Assembly (NCBI RefSeq): GCF_026196735.1
Contig: NZ_JAPHUF010000002.1
Span: 124,001 to 188,000, forward strand
Direction: 5' to 3'
DNA from: Sulfurimonas sp.
GTDB lineage: Bacteria; Campylobacterota; Campylobacteria; Campylobacterales; Sulfurimonadaceae
Length of the DNA stretch: 64,000 nt
The notes under the pieces were generated by a model. The model did no database searches. It had not been told where the DNA came from and saw only the letters and a program-made list of their open reading frames with translations. Shown here one piece after another: positions 39,165-49,992 of this stretch. Position numbers and translations under genes: made by a program. Within the stretch, counting starts at the first letter, position 1. The number at the start of each line of letters is the position of its first letter.

Positions 39165-41033
39165 ATGTCTGTTTTAAAAACTTTTAGAGCACAGCTTATA
39201 GCTATGGCGGTTATATCTTTGATTTCATTTTTAATTTTAGGTCTTTTCTCATACAGCTCATCTAAAGAGACAAAAGAGTTATTTGAACTAAAAAATGAAG
39301 TTAAAAATATTCAAAACAGTGTGCTAGAATTGCGTAGAAATGAGAAAGATTTTTTGGCTAGAAAGAACCTTAAATATCAAAAAGAGTTTCAAAAGAATTT
39401 TCAAAAACTTTTGGCATCGGTTGATAAAGTTTCAGTTGGATTTGAAAAATACAGCATTAATGGAAATAAAGTTGGAGCTTTAAAAGATGTTTTACTTGAA
39501 TATTCCAAAGAGTTTAATGAAATCATCACTATTCAAAAAGAGATAGGTCTTAACTCAAAAGACGGGCTTTACGGCTCACTAAGAAACAGTGTGCATAACT
39601 TGGAAGATTTGTTAAAAAAGGATTCAAACTATAAACTTCAAGTAGATATGCTTATGTTGCGTCGTGGAGAAAAAGATTTTATGCTTAGAAAAAATCTTAA
39701 ATATTTAGATAAATTTAACAAATCAATTGATAGCTTTTTAAATAATGCAAAAAAAGCAAAACTTTCTGATTATGATAAAACGGTATCTCTTTTAAACGAT
39801 TATAAAAAAGATTTTTATAATTTTGTAGAGGGATACAAAAAGATAGGTTTAACCCCTAAAGATGGTGCTTTAGGAAAAATGAGAGATACTATTCATACAA
39901 CGGATTTGGCACTCAAAGAACTTATCGAAAATGTTAATGGTGTTATAGATGAAAGAGAGTTGCAAATAAAGAGTTTCAATATTACTATATTTTTTATATT
40001 GCTATTTATTATTGCTTCTTTTACATATTTTGTGTCAAAAAAGATAAACAAAGGGATTAAAAGTATTTCCGATGAGATTATTAAGATTGCAAAAAACAAA
40101 GATTTATCATCTCATATTCCAATTAGCGGCGAAGATGAACTTAGTATATTGGCAAAAGATTTAAACTCTATGTTTATGGAGCTTAGAAATGTAATAGAAG
40201 ATGCCAAAACAAGTTCTGCCGAAAATGCATCTATATCCAATGAACTATCTACAACCTCTATGCAAGTAGGGTTAAATGTTGAATCATCAGTTAAGATAAT
40301 ATCTGATGCAACATATAAAACATCAGTAATATCAGATGAGATAATTCAAGCTGTTGAAGATGCAAAAAAAAGCAAAGATGAGATGCTTGAAGCAAATAGT
40401 TTGTTAAACACTGCAAGAGATGAAGTCGTCTATTTGACTTCAAAGGTTCAAAGCGGTACAGAATCTGAGATGGAACTTGCTATGAATATAGAAAATCTGA
40501 CAAAAGATATGGATCAGGTAAAAGATGTACTAAATATAATATCTGACATAGCAGAACAAACAAATCTCTTAGCACTTAATGCTGCTATTGAAGCCGCTCG
40601 TGCCGGAGAACACGGAAGAGGTTTCGCTGTTGTTGCTGATGAAGTTAGAAAACTTGCAGAGAGAACGCAAAAAACATTAGTAGAGATAAACGCAACTATA
40701 AGTGTAATTGTTCAGTCAACAAACTCTGCAAGTAAGCAGATGAATTTTAACTCAAAACAGATGGATGAGTTAGTGCAAATCTCAAATGAAGTTGAAAACA
40801 AAATCAAAGCAACAGTAAGTATTGTAAATAATGCGACAGATTCAAGTGATAAAACCGTAGATGACTTTGAAAGAACAAGAGTAAGTATTGTAGCAATTTC
40901 TGAGCAAATTGGTGAGATAAACTCTATATCATCAAAGAATTCAAGAAGTGTAGAAGAGATAGCATCAGCATCAGAGCATTTAAACAGTCTCACATCATCA
41001 CTTGCGGGAAAACTTGAGCAGTTTAGGACATAA
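39165..41033 (+). CDS. Methyl-accepting chemotaxis protein
   Basis: Two TM segments, HAMP-like region, hairpin tip [44 protein letters not shown]. Confidence 0.95.
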   Translation: MSVLKTFRAQLIAMAVISLISFLILGLFSYSSSKETKELFELKNEVKNIQNSVLELRRNEKDFLARKNLKYQKEFQKNFQKLLASVDKVSVGFEKYSINGNKVGALKDVLLEYSKEFNEIITIQKEIGLNSKDGLYGSLRNSVHNLEDLLKKDSNYKLQVDMLMLRRGEKDFMLRKNLKYLDKFNKSIDSFLNNAKKAKLSDYDKTVSLLNDYKKDFYNFVEGYKKIGLTPKDGALGKMRDTIHTTDLALKELIENVNGVIDERELQIKSFNITIFFILLFIIASFTYFVSKKINKGIKSISDEIIKIAKNKDLSSHIPISGEDELSILAKDLNSMFMELRNVIEDAKTSSAENASISNELSTTSMQVGLNVESSVKIISDATYKTSVISDEIIQAVEDAKKSKDEMLEANSLLNTARDEVVYLTSKVQSGTESEMELAMNIENLTKDMDQVKDVLNIISDIAEQTNLLALNAAIEAARAGEHGRGFAVVADEVRKLAERTQKTLVEINATISVIVQSTNSASKQMNFNSKQMDELVQISNEVENKIKATVSIVNNATDSSDKTVDDFERTRVSIVAISEQIGEINSISSKNSRSVEEIASASEHLNSLTSSLAGKLEQFRT

Positions 41034-41100
41034 GCACAGTATAAATCTTGTAGCAAACTCTCTTATTTATGATAGAATTTCACTTAAATAGGAGAATGTA

Positions 41101-41463
41101 TTGAGAAATCAACCAAAATATAATTTTTTTAAAAACACAAGCTATGCTTTAAATGGACTCAAAGATATGATTCAAAATGAGTCTTCTTTTAAAATAGAGT
41201 TGATTATTGCAATTGTTTTAATTCCTGTTATTATTTTTCTTGATACAACGCTGGTAAATAAAGCTTTGATGTTTATTTCATTGATGCTTATGCTTATTGC
41301 GGAGACTGTTAATAGTGCAATAGAGAGAGTGGTTGACTTAGTCACGCTAGAGCATCATGAGATGGCTGGACGCGCTAAAGATGTAGGAAGTTCGATAGTG
41401 TTTTTGAGCATAGTTGTTTTTGTTGTAACTTGGGCAATTGTCATACTCGATATAGTAAATTAA
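41101..41463 (+). CDS. dgkA: Diacylglycerol kinase
   Basis: SSFKIELIIA, AETVNSAIERVVDLVTLEHHEMAGRAKDVGSSIVFLS. Confidence 0.93.
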   Translation: MRNQPKYNFFKNTSYALNGLKDMIQNESSFKIELIIAIVLIPVIIFLDTTLVNKALMFISLMLMLIAETVNSAIERVVDLVTLEHHEMAGRAKDVGSSIVFLSIVVFVVTWAIVILDIVN

Positions 41464-41467
41464 AAAA

Positions 41468-42712
41468 TTATTTTAAAAGTTTTCCAGCTAAGTAACCGCT
41501 GGCAAAACTCCATTGGAGATTGTATCCTCCACATGGACCGTCAAGGTTCATAACTTCTCCGCAAAAATATAGTCCGTCAACAATCTTGCTCTGCATAGTT
41601 TTTGGATTTATCTCTTTTAAGTTTATTCCGCCTCTAGTAATCATTGCCATTTTAAAGCCGTCGTGTCCCGTGACAGTAAGCGGTGTCCAAGCTAAAAGCG
41701 AGATGAGTTTTGCCTTTTTTGCACCAGCAATTTTAGAGTAGATTTCTTTGGGATTTATCTCTGCCAAGTTTAGTATTTCTATAGAGAGAGGCTCAGGAAG
41801 CAGGGTGCAAACATGTTTTAAAGTTTCTACATGTGGATTCTTCGCAGCTTCATTTTTCAAGTGTTTACTCAACTGCTCTTCGTTCATACCTTTTGTGAGA
41901 TTTAAAAGTATTGGAACTTCACTATATTTTGAAAGCAGAGGCGTAATCTCTCTGGCAAAGTCTAAAACAACAGGACCCCTGATACCGCTTTTTGTAAAAA
42001 TCAAATCTCCATTTGCCCTGAGCTTTGCATGCTTTTTAATATCTACTTTCATCTCAACTTTAGCAATAGTATCAGCACGGCAGTTCTTGACCCACTCTTC
42101 TTTTGTACGAAGAGGCATCATTGCAGGGCTTAACTCTGTGACTTTATGACCCAAATCTTTTGCCATATCGTATCCATCACCCTCAGCACCTAAAGCAGGG
42201 TAACCAAGACCTCCAGTTGCAACTATGACATTTGATGCGCCAAATGTATTATTTTGCGTTTTAAGGCCATTTAAGTGATTGTCAGAGTGCAGTATCTGTT
42301 CAACTTTTTGTGAGCATATTACTTCTACATGTAGGTTTTTCATTTCGTTCTCTAAAGCAGAGATTATAGTAGATGAACTGTGAGAAGTGGGAAAGACTCT
42401 AAAGCCGTCAGGAGCATGTGTATCAACTCCAATTTTAGAGAAAAAATCTACCAAAGCCTTATGGTCAAGTTCTGCAAGCGCATCTTGCATAAAGCGTCCG
42501 TCACGACCAAATTTGGCCATAAAGTCTTCGTTTGAGAGAGTATTTGTAAGGTTACAGCGACCTCCGCCCGTAGCTTTGAGTTTTGCGCCGATTTGTGAGA
42601 GTTTTTCTAGAAGAAGTACACTTTTTTTCTCTCTAGCTGCCGTTATTGCAGCCATCATACCTGCAGCACCGCCGCCAATAACGATAAGGTCATACTCTTT
42701 TTTTAAATTCAT
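41468..42712 (-). CDS. HI0933/BaiN-type FAD-dependent oxidoreductase
   Basis: YDLIVIGGGAAGMMAAITAAREKKSVLLLEK; GGGRCNLTN; C-terminal CGEVMNLDGPCGGYNLQWSFASGYLAG. Start placed at MNLKKEYDLI. Confidence 0.9.
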   Translation of the reverse strand: MNLKKEYDLIVIGGGAAGMMAAITAAREKKSVLLLEKLSQIGAKLKATGGGRCNLTNTLSNEDFMAKFGRDGRFMQDALAELDHKALVDFFSKIGVDTHAPDGFRVFPTSHSSSTIISALENEMKNLHVEVICSQKVEQILHSDNHLNGLKTQNNTFGASNVIVATGGLGYPALGAEGDGYDMAKDLGHKVTELSPAMMPLRTKEEWVKNCRADTIAKVEMKVDIKKHAKLRANGDLIFTKSGIRGPVVLDFAREITPLLSKYSEVPILLNLTKGMNEEQLSKHLKNEAAKNPHVETLKHVCTLLPEPLSIEILNLAEINPKEIYSKIAGAKKAKLISLLAWTPLTVTGHDGFKMAMITRGGINLKEINPKTMQSKIVDGLYFCGEVMNLDGPCGGYNLQWSFASGYLAGKLLK

Positions 42713-42753
42713 ATGATATTTTAGTATAATTACCATTATTTTATAGGTTGGAT

Positions 42754-43419
42754 ATGCAAACACTTTTTGGTGATAGAGAAAAATGTTATAACTGCTACAG
42801 ACCCAAAAGTTCTTGTATGTGCAGCCATGTACATAAAATTGATACAAATACAAAATTTATTGTACTTATGCACCCAAAAGAGTTTAAGAAAGTAAAAAAC
42901 GGTACAGGCCATTTAACTCACCTCTCTTTAAACAATTCAAAACTATTTGTCGGAGTAGATTTTACAAACCATAAAGAGATAAATGAGATTATTTCTACAT
43001 GTCAAAGTTATATTCTTTATCCCTCAAAAGATGCCACAAATATTAGTAATCAAAATCTACATGTCACTAGTGATACAAAAAAAGAGAGGGCTATATTTAT
43101 TATTGACTCTACCTGGTCATGTTCAGTCAAGATGCTTAGAGACTCTAAAAACCTGCAAGATTTAAAACATATCAGCTTTGAAAACACAACTCTATCAGAG
43201 TTTAAGATAAAAGAACAGCCCCAAGATTATTATTTGTCTACAATAGAGTCTACATTGAGAGTTTTAGAACTTTTAAACAAGCAAAATATTGAGAAATTAG
43301 ATACAAATAACTTATCTAAGTTTTTAAACCCTTTTCATAAAATGATAGAGTATCAGATAAAGTGTATAGAGAATCCGCTTAGTAATGCCGTCAGATATAA
43401 ACATAAAAAAATATTATAA
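42754..43419 (+). CDS. DTW-domain protein (tRNA-uridine aminocarboxypropyltransferase-like)
   Basis: CYNCYRPKSSCMCSHVHKIDTNTKFIVLMHPKE and IIDSTWSCSVKML. Confidence 0.8.
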   Translation: MQTLFGDREKCYNCYRPKSSCMCSHVHKIDTNTKFIVLMHPKEFKKVKNGTGHLTHLSLNNSKLFVGVDFTNHKEINEIISTCQSYILYPSKDATNISNQNLHVTSDTKKERAIFIIDSTWSCSVKMLRDSKNLQDLKHISFENTTLSEFKIKEQPQDYYLSTIESTLRVLELLNKQNIEKLDTNNLSKFLNPFHKMIEYQIKCIENPLSNAVRYKHKKIL

Positions 43420-43449
43420 ATAACCACACTGCTGATTAAGCAAGTGCAA

Positions 43450-43471
43450 CTCTAAAGCATTTACTTTAGAG
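43450..43471. terminator. Hairpin between convergent DTW gene and yggS-like gene
   Basis: CTCTAAAG-CATTTA-CTTTAGAG, perfect 8-bp stem; no strong T-run. Confidence 0.4.
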
Positions 43472-43474
43472 AAG

Positions 43475-44149
43475 TTACTCAGGAAATAAAACTGAGCCAA
43501 GCCTAATCATATTGGACCCGCACTCAATAGCTAACTCAAAATCACCACTCATTCCCATAGAACATATGGTTGCACCTTCAAGCTCTTTATAGATATCATA
43601 AGTTGTCTCAAAACTCTTTTTAATAACAGCTCTCTCATCGCTGTGTGCACCGATACTCATAACACCTTTTAGGTTGATGTTTGGACACTCTTTTTGAATC
43701 TGCTCATATATTTCTTTTGCAACTTCTGGCATCACTCCATGTTTAGATTCCTCTTTTGCAGAGTTTATTTGAAGTAGAGCATCCAGAGTCATATCTCTTG
43801 CCTTTAGCTTCTTTTGTAACTCCATTGCCAACTCCATTGAGTCAAGAGCATGAAATAGAGTAGGGTCTATATCAAGCAGGTTGTTTATCTTGTTCTTTTG
43901 CAGGTTTCCTACAAAGTGCCATTCAAGAGGCAACTCTTCAAGTTCTGCAGATTTTGCTTTTAAGTCTTGAACTTTATTTTCTCCAAAGGCTCTTTGTCCT
44001 ATGTTGTACAGTTTTTCTATCTCTTTAGCTGTTGAGTACTTGCTAATTGCAACAATCTTGACTATGTGATATCCGCTGACTCTGACTCTTGCAAACTCAA
44101 CTCTTCTTATTACATCATCTATGTAAATTTTGTATTCTTCTTGGTTCAT
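43475..44149 (-). CDS. YggS/PROSC-family PLP homeostasis protein
   Basis: IVAISKYSTAKEIEKLYNIGQRAFGENKVQDLKAK, WHFVGNLQKNKIN, SMGMSGDFELAIECGSNMIRLGS. Confidence 0.93.
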   Translation of the reverse strand: MNQEEYKIYIDDVIRRVEFARVRVSGYHIVKIVAISKYSTAKEIEKLYNIGQRAFGENKVQDLKAKSAELEELPLEWHFVGNLQKNKINNLLDIDPTLFHALDSMELAMELQKKLKARDMTLDALLQINSAKEESKHGVMPEVAKEIYEQIQKECPNINLKGVMSIGAHSDERAVIKKSFETTYDIYKELEGATICSMGMSGDFELAIECGSNMIRLGSVLFPE

Positions 44150-44151
44150 TT

Positions 44152-45204
44152 TTACCCCATCAATCTATTAATATCGTTATAAACACCTAATCCCATAAGT
44201 GAAAAAAGTATGACCCACCCGGCAATAGTAAGCTTAATCATAATCGCTTCACTTACTTCTCTTTTAAATAGTAGCTCATAAAGGTTAAACATAATATGTC
44301 CACCGTCAAGAGCGGGTATCGGAAGTAGGTTTAATACTCCTAAGTTTACCGAGATAAGTGCCGCAAAAAACAAAACACTCATCCAGCCTGCATCAGTTGC
44401 ATCAGATGTTAGTTTTACTATGGATATAACTCCGCCTAATTCTTTTGCAGGAACTTCACCGACTATCAGTTTTTTAAGTCCGGTAAATATCATAGTTGAA
44501 GCAAAAATAGTCTGCTGGGTTGCATAAGAGAGAGTCTCACTTGGAGTTAGTTCAAGCTTGTGTGAAACTCCGGCACTTCCAATCCCAATCATCTTTTTTT
44601 GAATCACTTCATTGAACATATTTGTTGTCTCAGTTATGGCAGGAGTAAGTACTATGTGCTCAATAAATCCAGCTCTTTGAATTTCTAAATCTAGTGAGCC
44701 GTTAGACATTTCTATTATCTCAGCCATCTCTTTCCAAGTGCTAATAGCTACACCGTTGATTGAACGAATTGTGTCATCTGTTTTTAGTCCAGCGACAAAG
44801 GCAGGTGAATCTTTAACAACTTTACCGATAACAGGAGATAAAATGTTTGGACCGCCAAGAGCAATGATAAAGTAGAGTACAAATGCTAAAACAAAGTTTG
44901 CAATCGGACCTGCTAAAAGTATGAAAATCTTTTGAAGAGGAGTCTTTACATTGTAGCTGTCTTCATCATAGCTTTTTTTTGTCGGGTCGGTGTCATCTTG
45001 TCCCTTCATCTTTACATATCCGCCAAGAGGGATGAGCGCTATCTTCCACTCAGTTCCCCATTTGTAAAACGAAGCAATCTTTCTACCAAAACCTATGCTA
45101 AAAACCTGAACATTCACACCCATCAAGCGAGCTGCATAGTAGTGACCTAGTTCATGAAAAAATATAAGTGCTGAGAGGACTAAAAGTGATACTAAAAAAC
45201 TCAT
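44152..45204 (-). CDS. rseP: Site-2 intramembrane zinc metalloprotease RseP
   Basis: FFHELGHYYAARLMGV HExxH, PDZ domain, LLPIPALDGGHIMF. Confidence 0.95.
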   Translation of the reverse strand: MSFLVSLLVLSALIFFHELGHYYAARLMGVNVQVFSIGFGRKIASFYKWGTEWKIALIPLGGYVKMKGQDDTDPTKKSYDEDSYNVKTPLQKIFILLAGPIANFVLAFVLYFIIALGGPNILSPVIGKVVKDSPAFVAGLKTDDTIRSINGVAISTWKEMAEIIEMSNGSLDLEIQRAGFIEHIVLTPAITETTNMFNEVIQKKMIGIGSAGVSHKLELTPSETLSYATQQTIFASTMIFTGLKKLIVGEVPAKELGGVISIVKLTSDATDAGWMSVLFFAALISVNLGVLNLLPIPALDGGHIMFNLYELLFKREVSEAIMIKLTIAGWVILFSLMGLGVYNDINRLMG

Positions 45205-45755
45205 TAATTTTTACCTTTTAAAGATGCTTTTCTAAATCCATACAGGTATTCAAAACCTGAGTAGAGAGTAAGAGCTACCGCAAACCACAGAAGCTCCGTG
45301 CCGTAAGGCCAATGCATAAGTAAAAATCCTATTGCAAACATTTGCGCTACTGTTTTTACTTTTCCAGCCCATGAGGCTTGTACACTTATGCCTTCGCTGA
45401 CTGCAACAGTACGAATCCCTGTTATAAAAAGCTCACGAATAATAATGATATAAATCGCCCATGCACTTGCTTCTCCAATCATCATAAGACCTAAAAATGC
45501 AGCGATGATTAACATTTTATCTGCAAGCGGGTCGATGATAGCACCAAGCATGGTCATTTGATTCCACTCTCTTGCTATATAACCGTCAAAAAAATCCGTA
45601 ACACTTGCCAAAACAAAAAGAAGTGAAGCAAAGTAGTAGTTCCAAGTAATGTCATAACCTGCATCTGTAAAGTAATCAGGATTTAAAATAATCCAAAACA
45701 TAATAGGAGCTAAAAGTATGCGTAGTGATGCCAATGCGTTTGGAAGATTTAGCAA
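45204..45755 (-). CDS. pgsA: CDP-diacylglycerol-glycerol-3-phosphate 3-phosphatidyltransferase
   Basis: LPNALASLRILLAPIMF; CDP-alcohol phosphatidyltransferase motif SVTDFFDGYIARE...GAIIDPLADK. Confidence 0.93.
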   Translation of the reverse strand: MLNLPNALASLRILLAPIMFWIILNPDYFTDAGYDITWNYYFASLLFVLASVTDFFDGYIAREWNQMTMLGAIIDPLADKMLIIAAFLGLMMIGEASAWAIYIIIIRELFITGIRTVAVSEGISVQASWAGKVKTVAQMFAIGFLLMHWPYGTELLWFAVALTLYSGFEYLYGFRKASLKGKN

Positions 45756-45904
45756 ATATATCCTTATTTTAATATTGTGACATTTTAGCTTTTTGGCTCT
45801 TAATATAGGCTTGAAAATTATCTATAAATTTATTTGTACCTTGACATTATATTTGTAACTTAGATACTATAAATATTACTTAAACAACCTATATAAGAGA
45901 AAAA

Positions 45905-47146
45905 ATGGATTTAAAAAAAATAGAAGATAAAATCTTATCTCTATCGCCTTTCGTTAAAGAAATAGTTGTAGTTATTTATGATAATCATCCTTTTGCCGTT
46001 ATGCACCCAGATTTTAAAGCACTAAAGTCTGCAAAAATAATAAATATACAAGAAGAGCTTCGCTGGTACGCAGTTGAGCTATATAATATGAAAGTAGATG
46101 AAGATGAAAAAGTACGCGGTTATCTTATCTCAAAAGAGCCTCTTGTAAAAACAGACTCAGGTGAGATAGATTTAAGTGCCATAAATGAGTTGATAAAAAA
46201 CAAAAAAGTTTACACTAAAGAAGAGAGTCATGAGCCTGATGATGAGTTATACGAAGCTATTAAAGAGCATCTTAAAAACTATACAGACTCACATATATCT
46301 ATATCTTCACATTTAGAGCTAGACCTTGGACTGGACTCGCTTGATTATGTGGAACTATTTGCTTTTCTTGAAGAGAGTTTTGATGTACATGTAGATGAAG
46401 TTATATTCTCAAATATTATGAAGCTAGAGGATCTTTATGAGTATGTAAAAAAGCATCATAAAAAATTTGAACCAACACAAGTAGAGTGGAAGGATATTTT
46501 AAATAAAAACGCCAATCATCAGCTGATTTATTCGCCATATATCATGTATGCATATAAAACTCTTCTTTTACCCTTGTTTAAACTCTATTTTCGTCTTGAG
46601 ATAAAAGCAAAAGAGAATATTCCTGCAACGACATGTATATTTGCACCATCACACCAGAGTATGCTAGACGGTTTTATATTGGAGGCTTCTCTTCCGTATA
46701 AGATTTTAAAAAGAACATTCTTTTTAGCTTTTAAGCAAGTGTTTGGAACATGGCTGCTTGAGCCTGTTTCGAGAAATGGTCAAAGTATTTTGATTGATGC
46801 AAATATTAACCTGAAAAACTCTATGCAGCTTGTAGCTCAACCTTTAAAAGAGGGGAGTAATGTTGTGGTTTTTCCTGAAGGAGCTAGAACCAGAGATAGA
46901 GAACTCTTGGAATTTAGACCATTTTTTGCAATGCTATCTAAAGAGTATAATGTCCCGGTTGTTCCAGTAGTTATAGACGGTGGTTTTGAGGCACTAAGAA
47001 CCGGTACAATCATTCCAAAACCAAAAAAAATTAAACTAACTTTTTTAGAACCAATCTATCCAGATGACTTAAGTATTGATGAGATCATGCACCTAACAAG
47101 AGAAGCTATAGCTAATGAGATGAAAAGAAATCCTGTTCTAATCTAG
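45905..47146 (+). CDS. AMP-ligase C-terminal-like / acyl carrier / PlsC acyltransferase fusion
   Basis: N-terminal segment like the AMP-forming ligase C-domain (VVIYDNHPFAVMHPDFKAL); LELDLGLDSLDYVELFAFLEE carrier motif; APSHQSMLDG and FPEGARTRDRE acyltransferase motifs. Confidence 0.8.
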   Translation: MDLKKIEDKILSLSPFVKEIVVVIYDNHPFAVMHPDFKALKSAKIINIQEELRWYAVELYNMKVDEDEKVRGYLISKEPLVKTDSGEIDLSAINELIKNKKVYTKEESHEPDDELYEAIKEHLKNYTDSHISISSHLELDLGLDSLDYVELFAFLEESFDVHVDEVIFSNIMKLEDLYEYVKKHHKKFEPTQVEWKDILNKNANHQLIYSPYIMYAYKTLLLPLFKLYFRLEIKAKENIPATTCIFAPSHQSMLDGFILEASLPYKILKRTFFLAFKQVFGTWLLEPVSRNGQSILIDANINLKNSMQLVAQPLKEGSNVVVFPEGARTRDRELLEFRPFFAMLSKEYNVPVVPVVIDGGFEALRTGTIIPKPKKIKLTFLEPIYPDDLSIDEIMHLTREAIANEMKRNPVLI

Positions 47147-48409
47147 TGAGCTTCGTACTTCAGCAGCTATCTTTTTCTCATCTACAAAATACAGTAGTAT
47201 TGCCCCTAATACAAAAAATATAGCTACCGAAGCAATAGCAACACGAGAGCTCTCACTGATAAGCGCAACCATTGCTACTAAAAGAGGTCCTAGTATTGCA
47301 GCAAATTTTCCTAAAAAATTATAAAAGGCGAAAAATTCAGCAGAGTGGTGCAGCGGAATCATCTTTGAGTAGTATGAGCGGCTTAGTGCCTGAATACCGC
47401 CTTGAACAAGTGCTATAATAACTGCAAGTATATAAAACTCATACTCTTGAGTCATTGTAGCTGACCAGAGAGTAACAAAAAAGTATACTCCAATAGCGAG
47501 GTAAATTGCTTTTTTTGTATCCCAAAATTCAGCAAGTTTGGCAAATAAAAGTGTGGCAGGAAAACCGACAAACTGCACAATAAGCAGTGAAAGAATAAGA
47601 GTGTCGGTACCAAAGCCAAGAGCCATCCCGTAATCTACTGCCATACGGATTATGGTATCAACACCATCGATATACAGCCAGTAAGCTATTAAAAATAGCA
47701 GCAGACCTTTAAGACTTTTTACTTTAGAAAAAGTATTTTTAAGTCTAAGGTATCCCTGCATTATCAGTGGCGTAGTATCTGTGTTTTCATTTTTCTTTTC
47801 ATGAACAAACAGCATCAGAGGGAGTGAAAATATAAACCACCAGAGAGCTACAGTGATAAACGAAGCCTTTATCGCTTGTGCTTCATTCTCAAAACCAAAT
47901 AGTGTGAAATCTTGTAACATCCATACATTTAATCCAAATAAAATACCTCCGCCAAGATATCCAAGAGCAAAACCTAGCCCTGAGACAAAATCTACATTTT
48001 TGTCATTTGATACAGAGGGCAAAAGTCCATCATAGAATGTATTTGAGCCCATAAAACCGATATTGCCAAGCACATATATAAAGGCTGCAATTTCCCACTC
48101 TCCCTTGCCAACAAAGACTAGTGCAGCAGCCATTAAAATGCCAAGATAAGCAAATAAAAACAGAAACCTTTTTTTAAGTGAAGCAGAATCGGCAATTGCC
48201 CCAAGTAGTGGAGCAATAAGTACAATGACAAAACTTGAAATTGAGTTAGCAATACCAAGTTGTGCGGTACTAACCGTTGCATCAACATCCGCACTGTAAT
48301 AAGCTTTAAAAAACAGAGGAAAAAAACCTGCCATAACAGTAGTTGCGTAAGCTGAATTTGCCCAGTCGTACAGAGCCCATGAGTAAACACTTTTTTTATT
48401 ATTATTCAT
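47138..48409 (-). CDS. MFS transporter, UMF1-like
   Basis: YSWALYDWANSAYATTVMAGFFPLFFK N-terminus; 12 TM-type hydrophobic pattern. Confidence 0.85.
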   Translation of the reverse strand: MNNNKKSVYSWALYDWANSAYATTVMAGFFPLFFKAYYSADVDATVSTAQLGIANSISSFVIVLIAPLLGAIADSASLKKRFLFLFAYLGILMAAALVFVGKGEWEIAAFIYVLGNIGFMGSNTFYDGLLPSVSNDKNVDFVSGLGFALGYLGGGILFGLNVWMLQDFTLFGFENEAQAIKASFITVALWWFIFSLPLMLFVHEKKNENTDTTPLIMQGYLRLKNTFSKVKSLKGLLLFLIAYWLYIDGVDTIIRMAVDYGMALGFGTDTLILSLLIVQFVGFPATLLFAKLAEFWDTKKAIYLAIGVYFFVTLWSATMTQEYEFYILAVIIALVQGGIQALSRSYYSKMIPLHHSAEFFAFYNFLGKFAAILGPLLVAMVALISESSRVAIASVAIFFVLGAILLYFVDEKKIAAEVRSSLD

Positions 48410-48455
48410 CGGGCAATTTTACCACAAAAGCATAGAATAAATGGTAGAATAGAGG

Positions 48456-49208
48456 ATGAATTTTTTAAAACTTTTTAATCGTATTGGTTTAATCGCCGCT
48501 CATAGAGGGGCTAACTCTATAGCTCCTGAAAATACTTTAACAGCTTTAAAAAAAAGTATAGGGTATTGTGACTTTATCGAAATTGATGTGCAGTTGAGCA
48601 AAGACTTTGTGCCAATAATTATGCATGATGATACATTGCAACGCACTTCTAATGTGCAAGAGATAGAGGCTTTTAAGTCTCGTAAACCTTATTTAGTCCA
48701 TGATTTTACATTTGAAGAATTATCTACTCTTGATTATGGAAGTTGGTTTAACAAAAAGCATGAACCACTACTAACATTGAATGATGCACTTGAATTTATA
48801 AAAGATAAGCATCTTTATATGAATGTTGAGATTAAAGATATGCACAACTCATTTAGCGATGAAACAGTAGTCTCAACTGTGCTTAAAAAGATAGTAGATA
48901 AAGATTTGCAAAATCAAGTTTTAATCTCATCATTTAGACATGAGTATCTACTAATGATTAAAGAAAAAGCACCAAATATAGCAACAGCAGCTTTAGTAGA
49001 AGATGAGCATCCAAATGAGCTTATAGAGTATTTAAAAAGACTACATGTAGATGCTTACAATCTTAATGATGAACTGGTGGATGAAAAAATACTTGCAAAG
49101 CTTAAAAAGGTAGGTTTTTTTGTAAATGTATATACCGTAAATGATGCGGTTCGAGCAAAAGAACTTTTTGATATGGGTGTAAATGGAATCTTTACAGATT
49201 TTTTATAA
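48456..49208 (+). CDS. Glycerophosphodiester phosphodiesterase
   Basis: IAAHRGANSIAPENTLTAL, EIDVQLSKDFVPIIMHDDTLQRTSN. Confidence 0.93.
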   Translation: MNFLKLFNRIGLIAAHRGANSIAPENTLTALKKSIGYCDFIEIDVQLSKDFVPIIMHDDTLQRTSNVQEIEAFKSRKPYLVHDFTFEELSTLDYGSWFNKKHEPLLTLNDALEFIKDKHLYMNVEIKDMHNSFSDETVVSTVLKKIVDKDLQNQVLISSFRHEYLLMIKEKAPNIATAALVEDEHPNELIEYLKRLHVDAYNLNDELVDEKILAKLKKVGFFVNVYTVNDAVRAKELFDMGVNGIFTDFL

Positions 49209-49237
49209 ATAACTTTCTGATATTTAAAGGAGTTAAA

Positions 49238-49849
49238 ATGATTTCCAATAATGATCTTGTTAATCACCTTGTAAATACCGGAGCACTACGCTCTCGTAAT
49301 ATAACAGATGCTTTTGTACATGTAGATAGAGTAGATTTTGTCTTTGACCCGACAGCTCCGGATGTATATGCCGATTATCCCTTGCAAATCGGAAATGGAC
49401 AGACCATTTCTCAGCCAACAACCGTAGCCATGATGTTGGAGATGCTCTCTCCTCGTATGGGAGATAAAATTCTAGATATTGGAAGCGGTTCTGGCTGGAC
49501 AACGGCACTTCTGAGTTTTATAGTTGGAGATAGCGGCTCTGTAACAGGAGTGGAAAGAGTTTCTTATCTTGTAGAATTTGGAAGCAGAAATCTCCAAAAA
49601 TATAAATTCAAAAATTCAAAAATCATTCAAGCCACAGATGAGCTAGGAGTTCCTTCTGAAAGATTTGACCGCATTTTAGTATCTGCAGCGGCAGATGAGT
49701 TTCCAAAAGAGTTAACTAAACAGTTAAAAGTTGGTGGAAAACTTGTTATTCCTGTACGAAGCTCAATTTTTGAAGTTACAAAAAAAGACAACGGTGAACT
49801 GGAAGCCATTGAACATTATGGCTTTACATTTGTACCGTTGATTTATTAA
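49238..49849 (+). CDS. pcm: Protein-L-isoaspartate O-methyltransferase
   Basis: GNGQTISQPTTVAMMLEML, KILDIGSGSGWTTALLS. Confidence 0.93.
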   Translation: MISNNDLVNHLVNTGALRSRNITDAFVHVDRVDFVFDPTAPDVYADYPLQIGNGQTISQPTTVAMMLEMLSPRMGDKILDIGSGSGWTTALLSFIVGDSGSVTGVERVSYLVEFGSRNLQKYKFKNSKIIQATDELGVPSERFDRILVSAAADEFPKELTKQLKVGGKLVIPVRSSIFEVTKKDNGELEAIEHYGFTFVPLIY

Positions 49850-49992
49850 AATCTACCTTTTAGTAATTATCAACATATATTAATTTTTTTAAATAAGCGT
49901 ATTATATCAATAATATAGTACAATGTATTAACAAAAAAAAATACTGATTAATAATCTTTTTTAATCTTTGTGATTAATATGAGGGGTGTTGT

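Noticed and set aside
41748-42716. 133-aa and 109-aa plus-strand ORFs opposite the BaiN-like oxidoreductase
   Set aside because: Antisense to a well-supported flavoprotein; no motif in the translations.
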